Assembly (NCBI GenBank): GCA_037577475.1
Contig: JBAGJB010000184.1
Span: forward strand, 62,001-126,000
Direction of reading: 5' to 3'
Source: Chaunax sp. Z400
Taxonomy: Eukaryota > Chordata > Actinopteri > Lophiiformes > Chaunacidae
DNA length: 64,000 bases
This document shows, in pieces, positions 1 through 14,036 of this stretch; the stretch's first letter is position 1; each line of letters opens with the position of its first letter. The position numbers and the translations under genes are program-made. The notes under the pieces were generated by a model. The model was given only the letters and a program-made list of their open reading frames with translations. It did no database searches and was not told where the DNA came from.

Positions 1-814
1 TCAATGTCACCACACACAAACCTATATGCTCAATAACAACACAAACCTATAGGCTCATGATAACAACAACACAAACCTATAGGCTCAATAGAACAACAAC
101 ACAAACCTATAGGCTGAATATAGCAACACACACCTATATTCTCAATAGAACAACAACACAAACCTATAGGCTCAATATAACAACAACACAAACCTATAGG
201 GTCATTATGACAACAACACAAACCTATAGGCTCAATATAACAACAGCACAAACCTATAGGCTCATTATAACAACAACACAAACCTATAGGCTCAGTGTAA
301 CAACAACATAAACCTATAGACTCATTATAACAACAACACAAACCTATAGGCTCATTATAACAACAAGACAAACCTATAGGCTCAATGTCACCACACACAA
401 ACCTATAGGCTCATTATAACAACAACACAAACCTATAGGCTCAATAGAACAACAGCACAAACCTATAGGCTCATTATAACAACAACACAAACCTATAGGC
501 TCAGTGTAACAACAACACAAACCTATAGGCTCAGTGTAACAACAACATAAACCTATAGACTCATTATAACAACAACACAAACCTATAGTCTCATTATAAA
601 AACAAGACAAACCTATAGGCTCAATGTCACCACACACAAACCTATAGGCTCAATATAACAACAACACAAACCTATAGGCTCAAAAACAACACAAACCTAT
701 AGGGTCATTATAACAACAACACAAACCTATAGGCTCAATAGAACAACAACACAAACCTATAGCCTCAATAACAACACAAACCTATAGGCTCAATAACAAC
801 ACAAACCTATAGGC
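1..814. repeat. Higher-order segment U1 (landmark subtype A0)
   Basis: The landmark falls at the window edge, so its true left context is unknown. Near 110-155 a GGCTGAATATAGC unit is followed by a shortened CACACACCTATATTCTC unit. This pair is the signature of subtype A0, shared only with U2, U5 and U13. Two consecutive AGTGT units lie near 501-560. The segment ends with two 25-bp CTCAATAACAAC units before the next landmark. No gene seen. Confidence 0.85.
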
Positions 815-2215
815 TCAATGTCACCACACACAAACCTATATGCTCAATAACAACACAAACCTATAGGCTCATGATAACAACAACACAAACCTATAGGCTC
901 AATAGAACAACAACACAAACCTATAGGCTGAATATAGCAACACACACCTATATTCTCAATAGAACAACAACACAAATCTATAGGCTCAATATAACAACAA
1001 CACAAACCTATAGGGTCATTATGACAACAACACAAACCTATAGGCTCAATATAACAACAGCACAAACCTATAGGCTCATTATAACAACAACACAAACCTA
1101 TAGGCTCAGTGTAACAACAACATAAACCTATAGACTCATTATAACAACAACACAAACCTATAGGCTCATTATAACAACAAGACAAACCTATAGGCTCAAT
1201 GTCACCACACACAAACCTATAGGCTCATTATAACAACAACACAAACCTATAGGCTCAATAGAACAACAGCACAAACCTATAGGCTCATTATAACAACAAC
1301 ACAAACCTATAGGCTCAGTGTAACAACAACATAAACCTATAGACTCATTATAACAACAACACAAACCTATAGTCTCATTATAAAAACAAGACAAACCTAT
1401 AGGGTCAATGTCACCACACACAAACCTATAGGCTCAATATAACAACAACACAAACCTATAGGCTCAAAAACAACACAAACCTATAGGCTCATTATAACAA
1501 CAACACAAACCTATAGGCTCAATAGAACAACAACACAAACCTATAGCCTCAATAACAACACAAACCTATAGGCTCATTATAACAACAACACAAACCTATA
1601 GACTCAATATAACAACAACAAAAACCTATAGGATCAATACAACAACACCACAAACCAATAGGATCAATAGAACAACAACAAAAACCTATAGGCTCAATAT
1701 GACAACACCACAAACCTATAGGATCAATAGAACAACAACGCAAAACTATGGGCTCAATGTAACAACAACACAAACCTATAGGCTCAATATAGCAACACAA
1801 ACCTATATTCTCATTATAACAACAACACAAACCTATAGGCTCATTATAACAACAACACAAACCTATAGGCTCATTATAACAACAACACAAACCTATAGGC
1901 TCATTATAACAACAAGACAAACCTATAGGCTCAATGTCACCACACACAAACCTATAGGCCCATTATAACAACAACACAAACCTATAGGCCCATTATAACA
2001 ACAACACAAACCTATAGACTCAATATAAAAACAACAAAAACCTATAGGATCAATACAACAACACCACAAACCTATAGGACCAATAGAACAACAACACAAA
2101 CCTATAGGATCAATAGAACACAAACCTATAGGCTCAATATAGCAACACAAACCTATATTCTCATTATAACAACAACACAAACCTATAGGCTCAATAACAA
2201 CACAAACCTATAGGC
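815..2215. repeat. Higher-order segment U2 (A0): tandem copy of U1 plus a tail
   Basis: From 815 to about 1,575 this repeats U1 at an offset of 814. The offset drops to 784 after one 30-bp AGTGT unit is lost. A few substitutions distinguish the copies, for example CAAATCTATAGG near 977. From about 1,576 a different tail begins, with CCAATAGGATC and CAAAACTATGGGCTC units, a 24-bp GAACAC unit and a CCTATATTCTC unit. Related tails occur in U3 and many later segments. Confidence 0.85.
1811..1900. repeat. Exemplar run of three consensus 30-bp units
   Basis: Three consecutive units starting at 1811, 1841 and 1871 are identical and represent the commonest form. Each has composition A14 C8 G2 T6, carries three AAC triplets, and contains the 8-bp palindrome CCTATAGG, which includes the hexamer CTATAG (an SfcI site, CTRYAG). 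A fourth unit at 1901 carries the C-to-G change that gives the AAGAC variant. That variant usually precedes a 29-bp TGTCACC unit, and does so here. Confidence 0.95.
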
Positions 2216-3404
2216 TCAATGTCACCACACACAAACCTATATGCTCAATAACAACACAAACCTATAGGCTCATGATAACAACAACACAAACCTATAGGCT
2301 CAATAGAACAACAACACAAACCTATAGGCTCATTATAACAACAACACAAACCTATAGGATCAATAGAACAACACAAACCTATAGGCTCAATATGACAACA
2401 ACACAAACCTATAGGCTCAATATGACAACAACACAAACCTATAGGGTCATTATGACAACAACACAAACCTATAGGCTCAATATAACAACAACACAAACCT
2501 ATAGAGTCATTATAACAACTACACAAACCTATAGGCTCATTATAACAACAACACAAACCTATAGGCTCAATGTAACCACACACAAACCTATAGACTCATT
2601 ATAACAACAACACAAACCTATAGGATCAATAGAACAACAACACAAACCTATAGGCTCAATATAACAACAGCACAAACCTATAGGCTCAATATAACAACAG
2701 CACAAACCTATAGGATCGTTATAACAACAACACAAACCTATAGACTCATTATAACAACAACACAAACCTATAGGGTCAATATAGCAACACAAACCTATAG
2801 CCTCAATAACAACACAAACCTATAGGCTCATTATAACAACAACACAAACCTATAGACTCAATATAACAACAACAAAAACCTATAGGATCAATACAACAAC
2901 ACCACAAACCAATAGGATCAATAGAACAACAACAAAAACCTATAGGCTCAATATGACAACACCACAAACCTATAGGATCAATATAACAAAAACGCAAAAC
3001 TATGGGCTCAATGTAACAACAACACAAACCTATAGGCTCAATATAGCAACACAAACCTATATTCTCATTATAACAACAACACAAACCTATAGGCTCATTA
3101 TAACAACAAGACAAACCTATAGGCTCAATGTCACCACACACAAACCTATAGGCTCAATAACAACACAAACCTATAGGCCCATTATAACAACAACACAAAC
3201 CTATAGACTCAATATAAAAACAACAAAAACCTATAGGATCAATACAACAACACCACAAACCTATAGGACCAATAGAACAACAAGACAAACCTATAGGATC
3301 AATAGAACACAAACCTATAGGCTCAATATAGCAACACAAACCTATATTCTCATTATAACAACAACACAAACCTATAGGCTCAATAACAACACAAACCTAT
3401 AGGC
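2216..3404. repeat. Higher-order segment U3
   Basis: The head carries a single 27-bp GGATCAATAGAACAAC unit and two successive CTCAATATGAC units. The tail from 2,803 repeats the U2 tail from 1,549 at an offset of 1,254, falling to 1,189 after two 30-bp units are lost. That makes the U2 tail plus U3 head a tandem duplication of about 1.2 kb. Private variants such as ATAACAAAAACGC near 2,985 show divergence since duplication. Confidence 0.82.
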
Positions 3405-4624
3405 TCAATGTCACCACACACAAACCTATATGCTCAATAACAACACAAACCTATAGGCTCATGATAACAACAACACAAACCTATAGGCTCAATAGAACAA
3501 CAACACAAACCTATAGGCTCATTATAACAACAACACAAACCTATAGGCTCATTATAACAACAACACAAACCTATAGGATCAATAGAACAACACAAACCTA
3601 TAGGCTCAATATGACAACAACACAAACCTATAGGGTCATTATGACAACAACACAAACCTATAGGCTCAATATAACAACAACACAAACCTATAGAGTCATT
3701 ATAACAACTACACAAACCTATAGGCTCATTATAACAACAACACAAACCTATAGGCTCAATGTCACCACACACAAACCTATAGGCTAAATAACAACACAAA
3801 CCTATAGGCTCAATATAACAACAACACAAACCTATAGGCTCAATATAACAACAACACAAACCTATAGGATCGTTATAACAACAACACAAACCTATAGACT
3901 CATTATAACAACAACACAAACCTATAGGGTCAATATAGCAACACAAACCTATAGAGTCATTATAACAACAACACAAACCTAGAGGATCATTATAACAACA
4001 ACATAAACCTATAGGGTCATTATAACAACAACACAAACCTATGGGCTCAATGTAACAACAACACAAACCTATGGGCTCAATATGACAAAAACATAAAACC
4101 TATAGACTCATTAGAACAACAACACAAACCTATAGACTCATTATAACAACAACACAAACCTATAGGCTCAATATGACAAACACATAAACCTATAGGATCG
4201 TTATAACAACAACACAAACCTATAGACTCATTATAACAACACAAACCTATAGGGTCAATATAGCAAGACAAACCTATAGAGTCATTATAACAACAACACA
4301 AACCTATAGGCAAAATAACAACACAAACCTATAGGCTCATTATAACAACAACACAAACCTATAGGATCAATAGAACAACAACACAAACCTATAGACTCAA
4401 TATAACAACAACACAAACCTATAGGCTCAATAACAACACAAACCTATAGGCTCATTATAACAACAACACAAACCTATAGGCTCAATAGAACAACAACACA
4501 AACCAATAGCCTCAATAACAACACAAACCTATAGGCTCATTATAACAACAACGCAAACCTATAGACTCAATATAACAACAACAAAAACCTATAGGATCAA
4601 TGCAACAACACCACAAACCTATAG

Positions 4625-5277
4625 GATCAATAGAACACAAACCTATAGGCTCAATATGACAAACACACAAACCTATAGACTCATTATAACAACAACACAA
4701 ACCTATACACTCATTATAACAACAACACAAACCTATACACTCATTATAACAACAACACAAACCTATAGGCTCAATATGACAACAAAACAAACCTATAGGC
4801 TCAATATGACAAACACACAAACCTATAGACTCATTATAACAACAACACAAACCTATACACTCATTATAACAACAACACAAACCTATAGGATCAATAGAAC
4901 AACAACACAAACCTATAGGCTCAATATGACAACAACACAAACCTATAGGCTCAATATAACAATAACACAAACCTATAGAGTCATTATAACAACAACACTT
5001 TCCTATAGGCTCATTATAACAACAACACAAACCTATAGGCTCAATATAACAACAACACAAACCTAGAGGATCATTATAACAACAACATAAACCTATAGGG
5101 TCATTATAACAACAACACAAAACTATGGGCTCAATGTAACAACAACACAAACCTTTAGGGCTCAATATAGCAACACAAATCTATATTCTCATTATAACAA
5201 CAACACAAACCTATAGGCTCATTATAACAACAAGACAAACCTATAGGCTCAATGTCACCACACACAAACCTATAGGC
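4625..5277. repeat. Rare block shared only with 62,455-63,104
   Basis: It contains CCTATACACTC units near 4,715, 4,745 and 4,855, the T-for-A substituted unit CACTTTCC at 4,997-5,003, and CCTTTAGGGCTC near 5,151. The same order of variants recurs 57,827-57,830 bp downstream. I saw a 3-bp deletion and a few substitutions between the two copies. The T-rich unit was seen nowhere else in the window. Confidence 0.85.
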
Positions 5278-6039
5278 TCAATAACAACACAAACCTATAG
5301 GCTCATTATAACAACAACACAAACCTATGGGCTCAATGTAACAACAACACAAACCTATAGGCTGAATATAGCAACACAAACCTATATTCTCAATAGAATA
5401 ACAACACAAACCCATAGGCTCAATATAACAACAACAAAAACCTATAGGGTCATTATGACAACAACACAAACCTATAGGCTCAATATAACAACAACACAAA
5501 CCGATAAGCTCATTATAAGAACAACACAAACCTATAGGCTCAATAGAACAACAGCACAAACCTATAGGCTCATTATAACAACAGCAAAAACCTATAGGCT
5601 CATTATAACAACAAGACAAACCTATAGGCTCAATGTCACCACACACAAACCTATAGGCTCAATAACAACACAAACCTATAGGCTCATTATAACAACAACA
5701 CAAACCTATGGGCTCAATGTAACAACAACACAAACCTATAGGCTGAATATAGCAACACAAACCTATATTCTCAATAGAATAACAACACAAACCCATAGGC
5801 TCAATATAACAACAACAAAAACCTATAGGGTCATTATGACAACAACACAAACCTATAGGCTCAATATAACAACAACACAAACCGATAAGCTCATTATAAC
5901 AACAACACAAACCTATAGGCTCAATAGAACAACAGCACAAACCTATAGGCTCATTATAACAACAGCAAAAACCTATAGGCTCATTATAACAACAACACAA
6001 ACCTATAGGCTCAGTGTGACAACACCACAAACCTATAGG
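5278..6039. repeat. 381-bp tandem duplication
   Basis: Units from 5,278 recur in the same order from 5,659, an offset of 381 bp, including CCCATAGGCTC, CCTATATTCTCAATAG and CCGATAAGCTC (5,501 and 5,882). Small differences such as ATAAGAACAAC near 5,515 against ATAACAACAAC in the second copy show that the two are not identical. The second copy continues into a full B block. Confidence 0.85.
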
Positions 6040-6327
6040 ATCAATAGAACAACAACACAAACCTATAGGATCAATAGAACAACACAAACCTATAGGCTCA
6101 ATATGACAACACCACAAACCTATAGGATCAATAGAACAACAACACAAACCTATAGGATCAATAGAACAACAACACAAACCTATAGGATCAATATGACAAA
6201 CACATAAACCTATAGGATCGTTATAACAACAACACAAACCTATAGACTCATTATAACAACAACACAAACCTATAGGGTCAATATAACAACAACACAAACC
6301 TATAGAGTCATTATAACAACAACACAA
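5659..6327. repeat. B block, copy in U4
   Basis: The B block is a run of about 22 units marked by GGCTGAATATAGC, CCCATAGGCTC and CCGATAAGCTC in fixed order. This copy differs from the others at about 6,013, where AGTGTGACAACACC joins two units that are separated in the other B blocks. That suggests an internal deletion with re-expansion of GGATCAATAG units. Related copies lie at 8,045, 8,872, 10,568, 22,879 and 63,105. Overlapping open frames run on both strands and are not believed. Confidence 0.8.
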
Positions 6328-8044
6328 ACCTATAGGCTAAATAACAACACTAACCTATAGGCTCATTATAACAACAACACAAACCTATAGGATCAATAGA
6401 ACAACAACACAAACCTATAGACTCAATAGAACAACAACACAAACCTATAGGCTCAATAACAACACAAACCTATAGGCTCATTATAACAACAACACAAACC
6501 TATAGGCTCAATAGAACAACACAAACCTATAGCCTCAATAACAACACAAACCTGTAGGCTCATTATAACAACAACACAAACCTATAGGCTCAGTGTAACA
6601 ACAACACAAACCTATAGACTCATTATAACAACAACACAAACCTATAGGCTCATTATAACAACAAGACAAACCTATAGGCTCAATGTCACCACACACAAAC
6701 CTATAGGCTCAATGTCACCACACACAAACCTATAGGCTCAATATAACAACAACAAAAACCTATAGGCTCAATAACAACACAAACCTATAGGCTCATTATA
6801 ACAACAACACATACCTATAGGCTCAATCGAACAACAACACAAACCTATAGCCTCAATAACAACACAAACCTATAGGCCCATTATAACAACAACACAAACC
6901 TATAGACTCAATATAAAAACAACAAAAACCTATAGGATCAATACAACAACACCACAAACCTATAGGACCAATAGAACAACAACACAAACCTATAGGATCA
7001 ATAGAACACAAACCTATAGGCTCAATATAGCAACACAAACCTATATTCTCATTATAACAACAACACAAACCTATAGGCTCAATAACAACACAAACCTATA
7101 GGCTCAATGTCACCACACACAAACCTATATGCTCAATAACAACACAAACCTATAGGCTCATGATAACAACAACACAAACCTATAGGCTCAATAGAACAAC
7201 AACACAAACCTATAGGCTGAATATAGCAACACACACCTATATTCTCAATAGAACAACAACACAAACCTATAGGCTCAATATAACAACAACACAAACCTAT
7301 AGGGTCATTATGACAACAACACAAACCTATAGGCTCAATATAACAACAACACAAACCGATAAGCTCATTATAACAACAACACAAACCTATAGGCTCAATA
7401 GAACAACAGCACAAACCTATAGGCTCATTATAACAACAACACAAACCTATAGGCTCAGTGTAACAACAACATAAACCTATAGACTCATTATAACAACAAC
7501 ACAAACCTATAGGCTCATTATAACAACAAGACAAACCTATAGGCTCAATGTCACCACACACAAACCTATAGGCTCATTATAACAACAACACAAACCTATA
7601 GGCTCAATAGAACAACAGCACAAACCTATAGGCTCATTATAACAACAACACAAACCTATAGGCTGAGTGTAACAACAACATAAACCTATAGACTCATTAT
7701 AACAACAACACAAGCCTATAGGCTCATTATAACAACAAGACAAACCTATAGGCTCAATGTCACCACACACAAACCTATAGGCTCAATATAACAACAACAC
7801 AAACCTATAGGCTCAAAAACAACACAAACCTATAGGCTCATTATAACAACAACACAAACCTATAGGCTCAATATAACAACAACACAAAACTATGGGCTCA
7901 ATGTAACAACAACACAAACCTTTAGGGCTCAATATAGCAACACAAATCTATATTCTCATTATAACAACAACACAAACCTATAGGCTCATTATAACAACAA
8001 GACAAACCTATAGGCTCAATGTCACCACACACAAACCTATAGCA

Positions 8045-8873
8045 TCAATAACAACACAAACCTATAGGCTCATTATAACAACAACACAAACCTATGGGCT
8101 CAATGTAACAACAACACAAACCTATAGGCTGAATATAGCAACACAAACCTATATTCTCAATAGAATAACAACACAAACCCATAGGCTCAATATAACAACA
8201 ACAAAAACCTATAGGGTCATTATGACAACAACACAAACCTATAGGCTCAATATAACAACAACACAAACCGATAAGCTCATTATAACAACAACACAAACCT
8301 ATAGGCTCAATAGAACAACAGCACAAACCTATAGGCTCATTATAACAACAGCAAAAACCTATAGGCTCATTATAACAACAACACAAACCTATAGGCTCAG
8401 TGTAACAACAACACAAACCTATAGAGTCATTATAACAACAACACAAACCAATAGGATCAATAGAACAACAACACAAACCTATAGGCTCAATATGACAACA
8501 CCACAAACCTATAGGATCAATAGAACAACAACACAAACCTATAGGATCAATAGAACAACAACACAAACCTATAGGATCAATAGAACAACAACACAAACCT
8601 ATAGGATCAATATGACAAACACATAAACCTATAGGATCGTTATAACAACAACACAAACCTATAGACTCATTATAACAACAACACAAACCTATAGGGTCAA
8701 TATAACAACAACACAAACCTATAGAGTCATTATAACAACAACACAAACCTATAGGCTAAATAACAACACTAACCTATAGGCTCATTATAACAACAACACA
8801 AACCTATAGCATCAATAGAACAACAACACAAACCTATAGACTCAATAGAACAACAACACAAACCTATAGGCTC
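8045..8873. repeat. B block, first of a 740-bp tandem pair
   Basis: It runs from the CTCAATAACAAC unit through CCCATAGG, CCGATAAGCTC and CCAATAGGATC, then three to four GGATCAATAG units, to a GACTCAATAG/CTCAATAACAAC end. The sequence from about 8,134 recurs at +740 in the next entry. It opens with an unusual GCATCAATAAC unit near 8,042. Its minus-strand frame (233 codons) is the longest on that strand and is interpreted as repeat-derived. Confidence 0.82.
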
Positions 8874-9583
8874 AATAACAACACAAACCTATATTCTCAA
8901 TAGAATAACAACACAAACCCATAGGCTCAATATAACAACAACAAAAACCTATAGGGTCATTATGACAACAACACAAACCTATAGGCTCAATATAACAACA
9001 ACACAAACCGATAAGCTCATTATAACAACAACACAAACCTATAGGCTCAATAGAACAACAGCACAAACCTATAGGCTCATTATAACAACAGCAAAAACCT
9101 ATAGGCTCATTATAACAACAACACAAACCTATAGGCTCAGTGTAACAACAACACAAACCTATAGAGTCATTATAACAACAACACAAACCAATAGGATCAA
9201 TAGAACAACAACACAAACCTATAGGCTCAATATGACAACACCACAAACCTATAGGATCAATAGAACAACAACACAAACCTATAGGATCAATAGAACAACA
9301 ACACAAACCTATAGGATCAATATGACAAACACATAAACCTATAGGATCGTTATAACAACAACACAAACCTATAGACTCATTATAACAACAACACAAACCT
9401 ATAGGGTCAATATAACAACAACACAAACCTATAGAGTCATTATAACAACAACACAAACCTATAGGCTAAATAACAACACTAACCTATAGGCTCATTATAA
9501 CAACAACACAAACCTATAGCATCAATAGAACAACAACACAAACCTATAGACTCAATAGAACAACAACACAAACCTATAGGCTC
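8874..9583. repeat. B block, second of the 740-bp tandem pair
   Basis: It is the same order of variant units as the preceding block, at an offset of 740 that becomes 710 after loss of one 30-bp GGATCAATAG unit. The copy starts directly at the CCTATATTCTC unit, so the join lies inside the shared core near 8,891. This indicates one unequal exchange. Confidence 0.82.
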
Positions 9584-10567
9584 AATAACAACACAAACCT
9601 ATAGGCTCAATAACAACACAAACCTATAGGCTCAGTGTAACAACAACACAAACCTATAGACTCATTATAACAACAACACAAACCTATAGGCTCATTATAA
9701 CAACAAGACAAACCTATAGGCTCAATGTCACCACACACAAACCTATAGGCTCAATATAACAACACAAACCTATAGGCTCAATATAACAACAACACAAACC
9801 TATAGGCTCAATAACAACACAAACCTATAGGCTCATTATAACAACAACACAAACCTATAGGCTCAATCGAACAACAACACAAACCTATAGCCTCAATAAC
9901 AACACAAACCTATAGGCCCATTATAACAACAACACAAACCTATAGACCCATTATAACAACAACACAAACCTATAGGCTCATTATAACAACAAGACAAACC
10001 TATAGGCTCAATGTCACCACACACAAACCTATAGGCTCATTATAACAACAACACAAACCTATAGGCTCAATAGAACAACAGCACAAACCTATAGGCTCAT
10101 TATAACAACAACACAAACCTATAGGCTCAGTGTAACAACAACATAAACCTATAGACTCATTATAACAACAACACAAACCTATAGGCTCATTATAACAACA
10201 AGACAAACCTATAGGCTCAATGTCACCACACACAAACCTATAGGCTCAATATAACAACAACACAAACCTATAGGCTCAAAAACAACACAAACCTATAGGC
10301 TCATTATAACAACAACACAAACCTATAGGCTCAATATAACAACAACACAAACCTAGAGGATCATTATAACAACAACATAAACCTATAGGGTCATTATAAC
10401 AACAACACAAAACTATGGGCTCAATGTAACAACAACACAAACCTTTAGGGCTCAATATAGCAACACAAATCTATATTCTCATTATAAGAACAACACAAAC
10501 CTATAGGCTCATTATAACAACAAGACAAACCTATAGGCTCAATGTCACCACACACAAACCTATAGGC

Positions 10568-11395
10568 TCAATAACAACACAAACCTATAGGCTCATTATA
10601 ACAACAACACAAACCTATGGGCTCAATGTAACAACAACACAAACCTATAGGCTGAATATAGCAACACAAACCTATATTCTCAATAGAATAACAACACAAA
10701 CCCATAGGCTCAATATAACAACAACAAAAACCTATAGGGTCATTATGACAACAACACAAACCTATAGGCTCAATATAACAACAACACAAACCGATAAGCT
10801 CATTATAACAACAACACAAACCTATAGGCTCAATAGAACAACAGCACAAACCTATAGGCTCATTATAACAACAGCAAAAAACCTATAGGCTCATTATAAC
10901 AACAACACAAACCTATAGGCTCAGTGTAACAACAACACAAACCTATAGAGTCATTATAACAACAACACAAACCAATAGGATCAATAGAACAACAACACAA
11001 ACCTATAGGCTCAATATGACAACACCACAAACCTATAGGATCAATAGAACAACAACACAAACCTATAGGATCAATAGAACAACAACACAAACCTATAGGA
11101 TCAATATGACAAACACATAAACCTATAGGATCGTTATAACAACAACACAAACCTATAGACTCATTATAACAACAACACAAACCTATAGGGTCAATATAAC
11201 AACAACACAAACCTATAGAGTCATTATAACAACAACACAAACCTATAGGCTAAATAACAACACTAACCTATAGGCTCATTATAACAACAACACAAACCTA
11301 TAGCATCAATAGAACAACAACACAAACCTATAGACTCAATAGAACAACAACACAAACCTATAGGCTCAATAACAACACAAACCTATAGGCTCAAT
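10568..11395. repeat. B block with a single-base insertion
   Basis: The order matches 8,045-8,873. At about 10,875 the run GCAAAAAACC has six A residues where the other B blocks have five. This one-base insertion shifts every downstream frame. The block otherwise remains similar to its relatives, which argues against selection on an encoded peptide. Confidence 0.82.
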
Positions 11396-11756
11396 AACAA
11401 CACAAACCTATAGGCTCAGTGTAACAACAACACAAACCTATAGACTCATTATAACAACAACACAAACCTATAGGCTCATTATAACAACAAGACAAACCTA
11501 TAGGCTCAATGTCACCACACACAAACCTATAGGCTCAATATAACAACAACACAAACCTATAGGCTCAATAACAACACAAACCTATAGGCTCATTATAACA
11601 ACAACACAAACCTATAGGCTCAATCGAACAACAACACAAACCTATAGCCTCAATAACAACACAAACCTATAGGCCCATTATAACAACAACACAAACCTAT
11701 AGGCCCATTATAACAACAACACAAACCTATAGGCTCATTATAACAACAAGACAAAC

Positions 11757-12341
11757 CTATAGGCTCAATGTCACCACACACAAACCTATAGGCTCATTAT
11801 AACAACAACACAAACCTATAGGCTCAATAGAACAACAGCACAAACCTATAGGCTCATTATAACAACAACACAAACCTATAGGCTCAGTGTAACAACAACA
11901 TAAACCTATAGACTCATTATAACAACAACACAAACCTATAGGCTCATTATAACAACAACACAAACCTATAGGCTCATTATAACAACAAGACAAACCTATA
12001 GGCTCAATGTCACCACACACAAACCTATAGGCTCAATATAACAACAACACAAACCTATAGGCTCAAAAACAACACAAACCTATAGGCTCATTATAACAAC
12101 AACACAAACCTATAGGCTCAATAGAACAACAACACAAACCTATAGGCTCATTATAACAACACCACAAACCTATAGGCTCAATAGAACAACAACGCAAAAC
12201 TATGGGCTCAATGTAACAACAACACAAACCTATAGGCTCAATATAGCAACACAAACCTATATTCTCATTATAACAACAACACAAACCTATAGGCTCATTA
12301 TAACAACAAGACAAACCTATAGGCTCAATGTCACCACACAC
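11757..12341. repeat. D block, copy 1
   Basis: The D block is two AAGAC/TGTCACC-bounded runs: first a run with GAACAACAGC and AGTGT units, then CTCAAAAACAAC, AACACC and CAAAACTATGGGCTC units and a CCTATATTCTC unit. It is preceded by a CAATCGAAC unit and two CCTATAGGCCC units. Copies lie at 16,754, 18,099, 36,650 and 50,776. This copy has GGCTCAATAG at 12,175 where the others have GGATCAAT(A/T)G. Confidence 0.83.
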
Positions 12342-12378
12342 AAACCTATATGCTCAATAACAACACAAACCTATAGGC

Positions 12379-14036
12379 TCAATGTCACCACACACAAACC
12401 TATATGCTCAATAACAACACAAACCTATAGGCTCATGATAACAACAACACAAACCTATAGGCTCAATAGAACAACAACACAAACCTATAGGCTCATTATA
12501 ACAACAACACAAACCTATAGGATCAATAGAACAACACAAACCTATAGGATCAATAGAACAACACAAACCTATCGGCTCAATATGACAACAACACAAACCT
12601 ATAGGGTCATTATGACAACAACACAAACCTATAGGCTCAATATAACAACAACACAAACCTATAGGCTCATTATAACAACAACACAAACCTATAGGCTCAA
12701 TGTAACCACACACAAACCTATAGACTCATTATAACAACAACACAAACCTATAGGATCAATAGAACAACAACACAAACCTATAGGATCAATAGAACAACAA
12801 CACAAACCTATAGGCTCAATATAACAACAGCACAAACCTATAGGCTCAATATAACAACAGCACAAACCTATAGGATCGTTATAACAACAACACAAACCTA
12901 TAGACTCATTATAACAACAACACAAACCTATAGGGTCAATATAGCAACACAAACCTATAGAGTCATTATAACAACAACACAAACCTATAGAGTCATTATA
13001 ACAACAACACAAACCTATAGGCTAAATAACAACACAAACCTATAGACTCAATAGAACAACAACACAAACCTATAGGCTCAATAACACAAACCTATAGGCT
13101 CAATAGAACAACAACACAAACCAATAGCCTCAATAACAACACAAACCTATAGGCTCATTATAACAACAACACAAACCTATAGGCTCAATAGAACAACACA
13201 AACCTATAGCCTCAAGAACAACACAAACCTATAGCCTCAAGAACAACACAAACCTATAGCCTCAATAACAACACAAACCTATAGGCTCAGTGTAACAACA
13301 ACACAAACCTATAGACTCATTATAACAACAACACAAACCTATAGACTCATTATAATAACAAGACAAACCTATAGGCTCAATGTCACCACACACAAACCTA
13401 TAGGCTCATTATAACAACAACACAAACCTATAGGCTAAATAACAACACAAACCTATAGGATCAATAGAACAACAACACAAACCTATAGGCTAAATAACAA
13501 CACAAACCTATAGGCTCATTATAACAACAACACAAACCTATAGGCTCAGTGTAACAACAACACAAACCTATAGACTCATTATAACAACAACACAAACCTA
13601 TAGGCTCAGTGTAACAACAACATAAACCTATAGACTCATTATAACAACAACACAAACCTATAGGCTCATTATAACAACAAGACAAACCTATAGGCTCAAT
13701 GTCACCACACACAAACCTATAGGCTCAATATAACAACAACACAAACCTATAGGCTCAAAAACAACACAAACCTATAGGCTCATTATAACAACAACACAAA
13801 CCTATAGGCTCAATAGAACAACAACACAAACCTATAGCCTCAATAACAACACAAACCTATAGGCTCATTATAACAACACCACAAACCTATAGGATCAATA
13901 GAACAACAACGCAAAACTATGGGCTCAATGTAACAACAACACAAACCTATAGGCTCAATATAGCAACACAAACCTATATTCTCATTATAACAACAACACA
14001 AACCTATAGGCTCAATAACAACACAAACCTATAGGC
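12379..14036. repeat. Higher-order segment U6 (A1a)
   Basis: Subtype A1a is marked by two successive 27-bp GGATCAATAGAACAAC units followed by CCTATCGGCTC (near 12,570). The segment introduces the CTCAAGAACAAC 25-mer doublet (about 13,210-13,260) that typifies the central domain. A CCAATAGCCTC unit lies near 13,121 and a TATAATAACAAGAC variant near 13,350. U20 is a close copy 24.9 kb downstream. Confidence 0.84.

Larger units (their letters stand above)
3405..7103. repeat. Higher-order segment U4, long and compound
   Basis: The head to about 4.6 kb is related to the segments at 53-62 kb. Between about 4,625 and 5,277 lies a block with TATACACTC units and a CACTTTCCTATAGG unit, found elsewhere only at 62.5-63.1 kb. 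A 381-bp tandem duplication and a B block follow. From about 6,850 the tail matches the end of U12. The 3.7-kb length reflects missing landmarks, not foreign sequence. Confidence 0.82.
7104..12378. repeat. Higher-order segment U5 (A0), longest without a landmark
   Basis: It starts as an A0 segment (CACACACCTATATTC near 7,225) and matches U13 at an offset of 17,224. It then holds three B blocks and several AAGAC/TGTCACC pairs, and ends with a D block at 11,757-12,341. No CCTATATGCTC landmark occurs for 5,275 bp. B-block duplication probably lengthened it. Markers CCGATAAGCTC lie near 7,357, 8,268, 9,008 and 10,791. Confidence 0.82.

Noticed and set aside
5455..6207. Plus-strand open frame of 250 codons (TTTQTYRLN-type decapeptide repeat), the longest in the window
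   Set aside because: It overlaps an antiparallel 222-codon frame at 5,659-6,327. Both come from a 30-bp unit without in-phase stops. Frames end wherever a 25-, 29- or 22-bp unit occurs, and variants do not favour synonymous sites.
8045..8746. Minus-strand Cys-rich frame of 233 codons (CCCYNEPIGL-type repeat); similar frames at 3,434-4,066, 4,512-5,165, 22,879-23,550, 62,342-62,992 and 63,105-63,773
   Set aside because: No signal peptide, no unique N or C terminus and no promoter or other gene context. The opposite strand is open too, and a sister copy at 10,568 is frameshifted by one base. Best read as repeat-derived.
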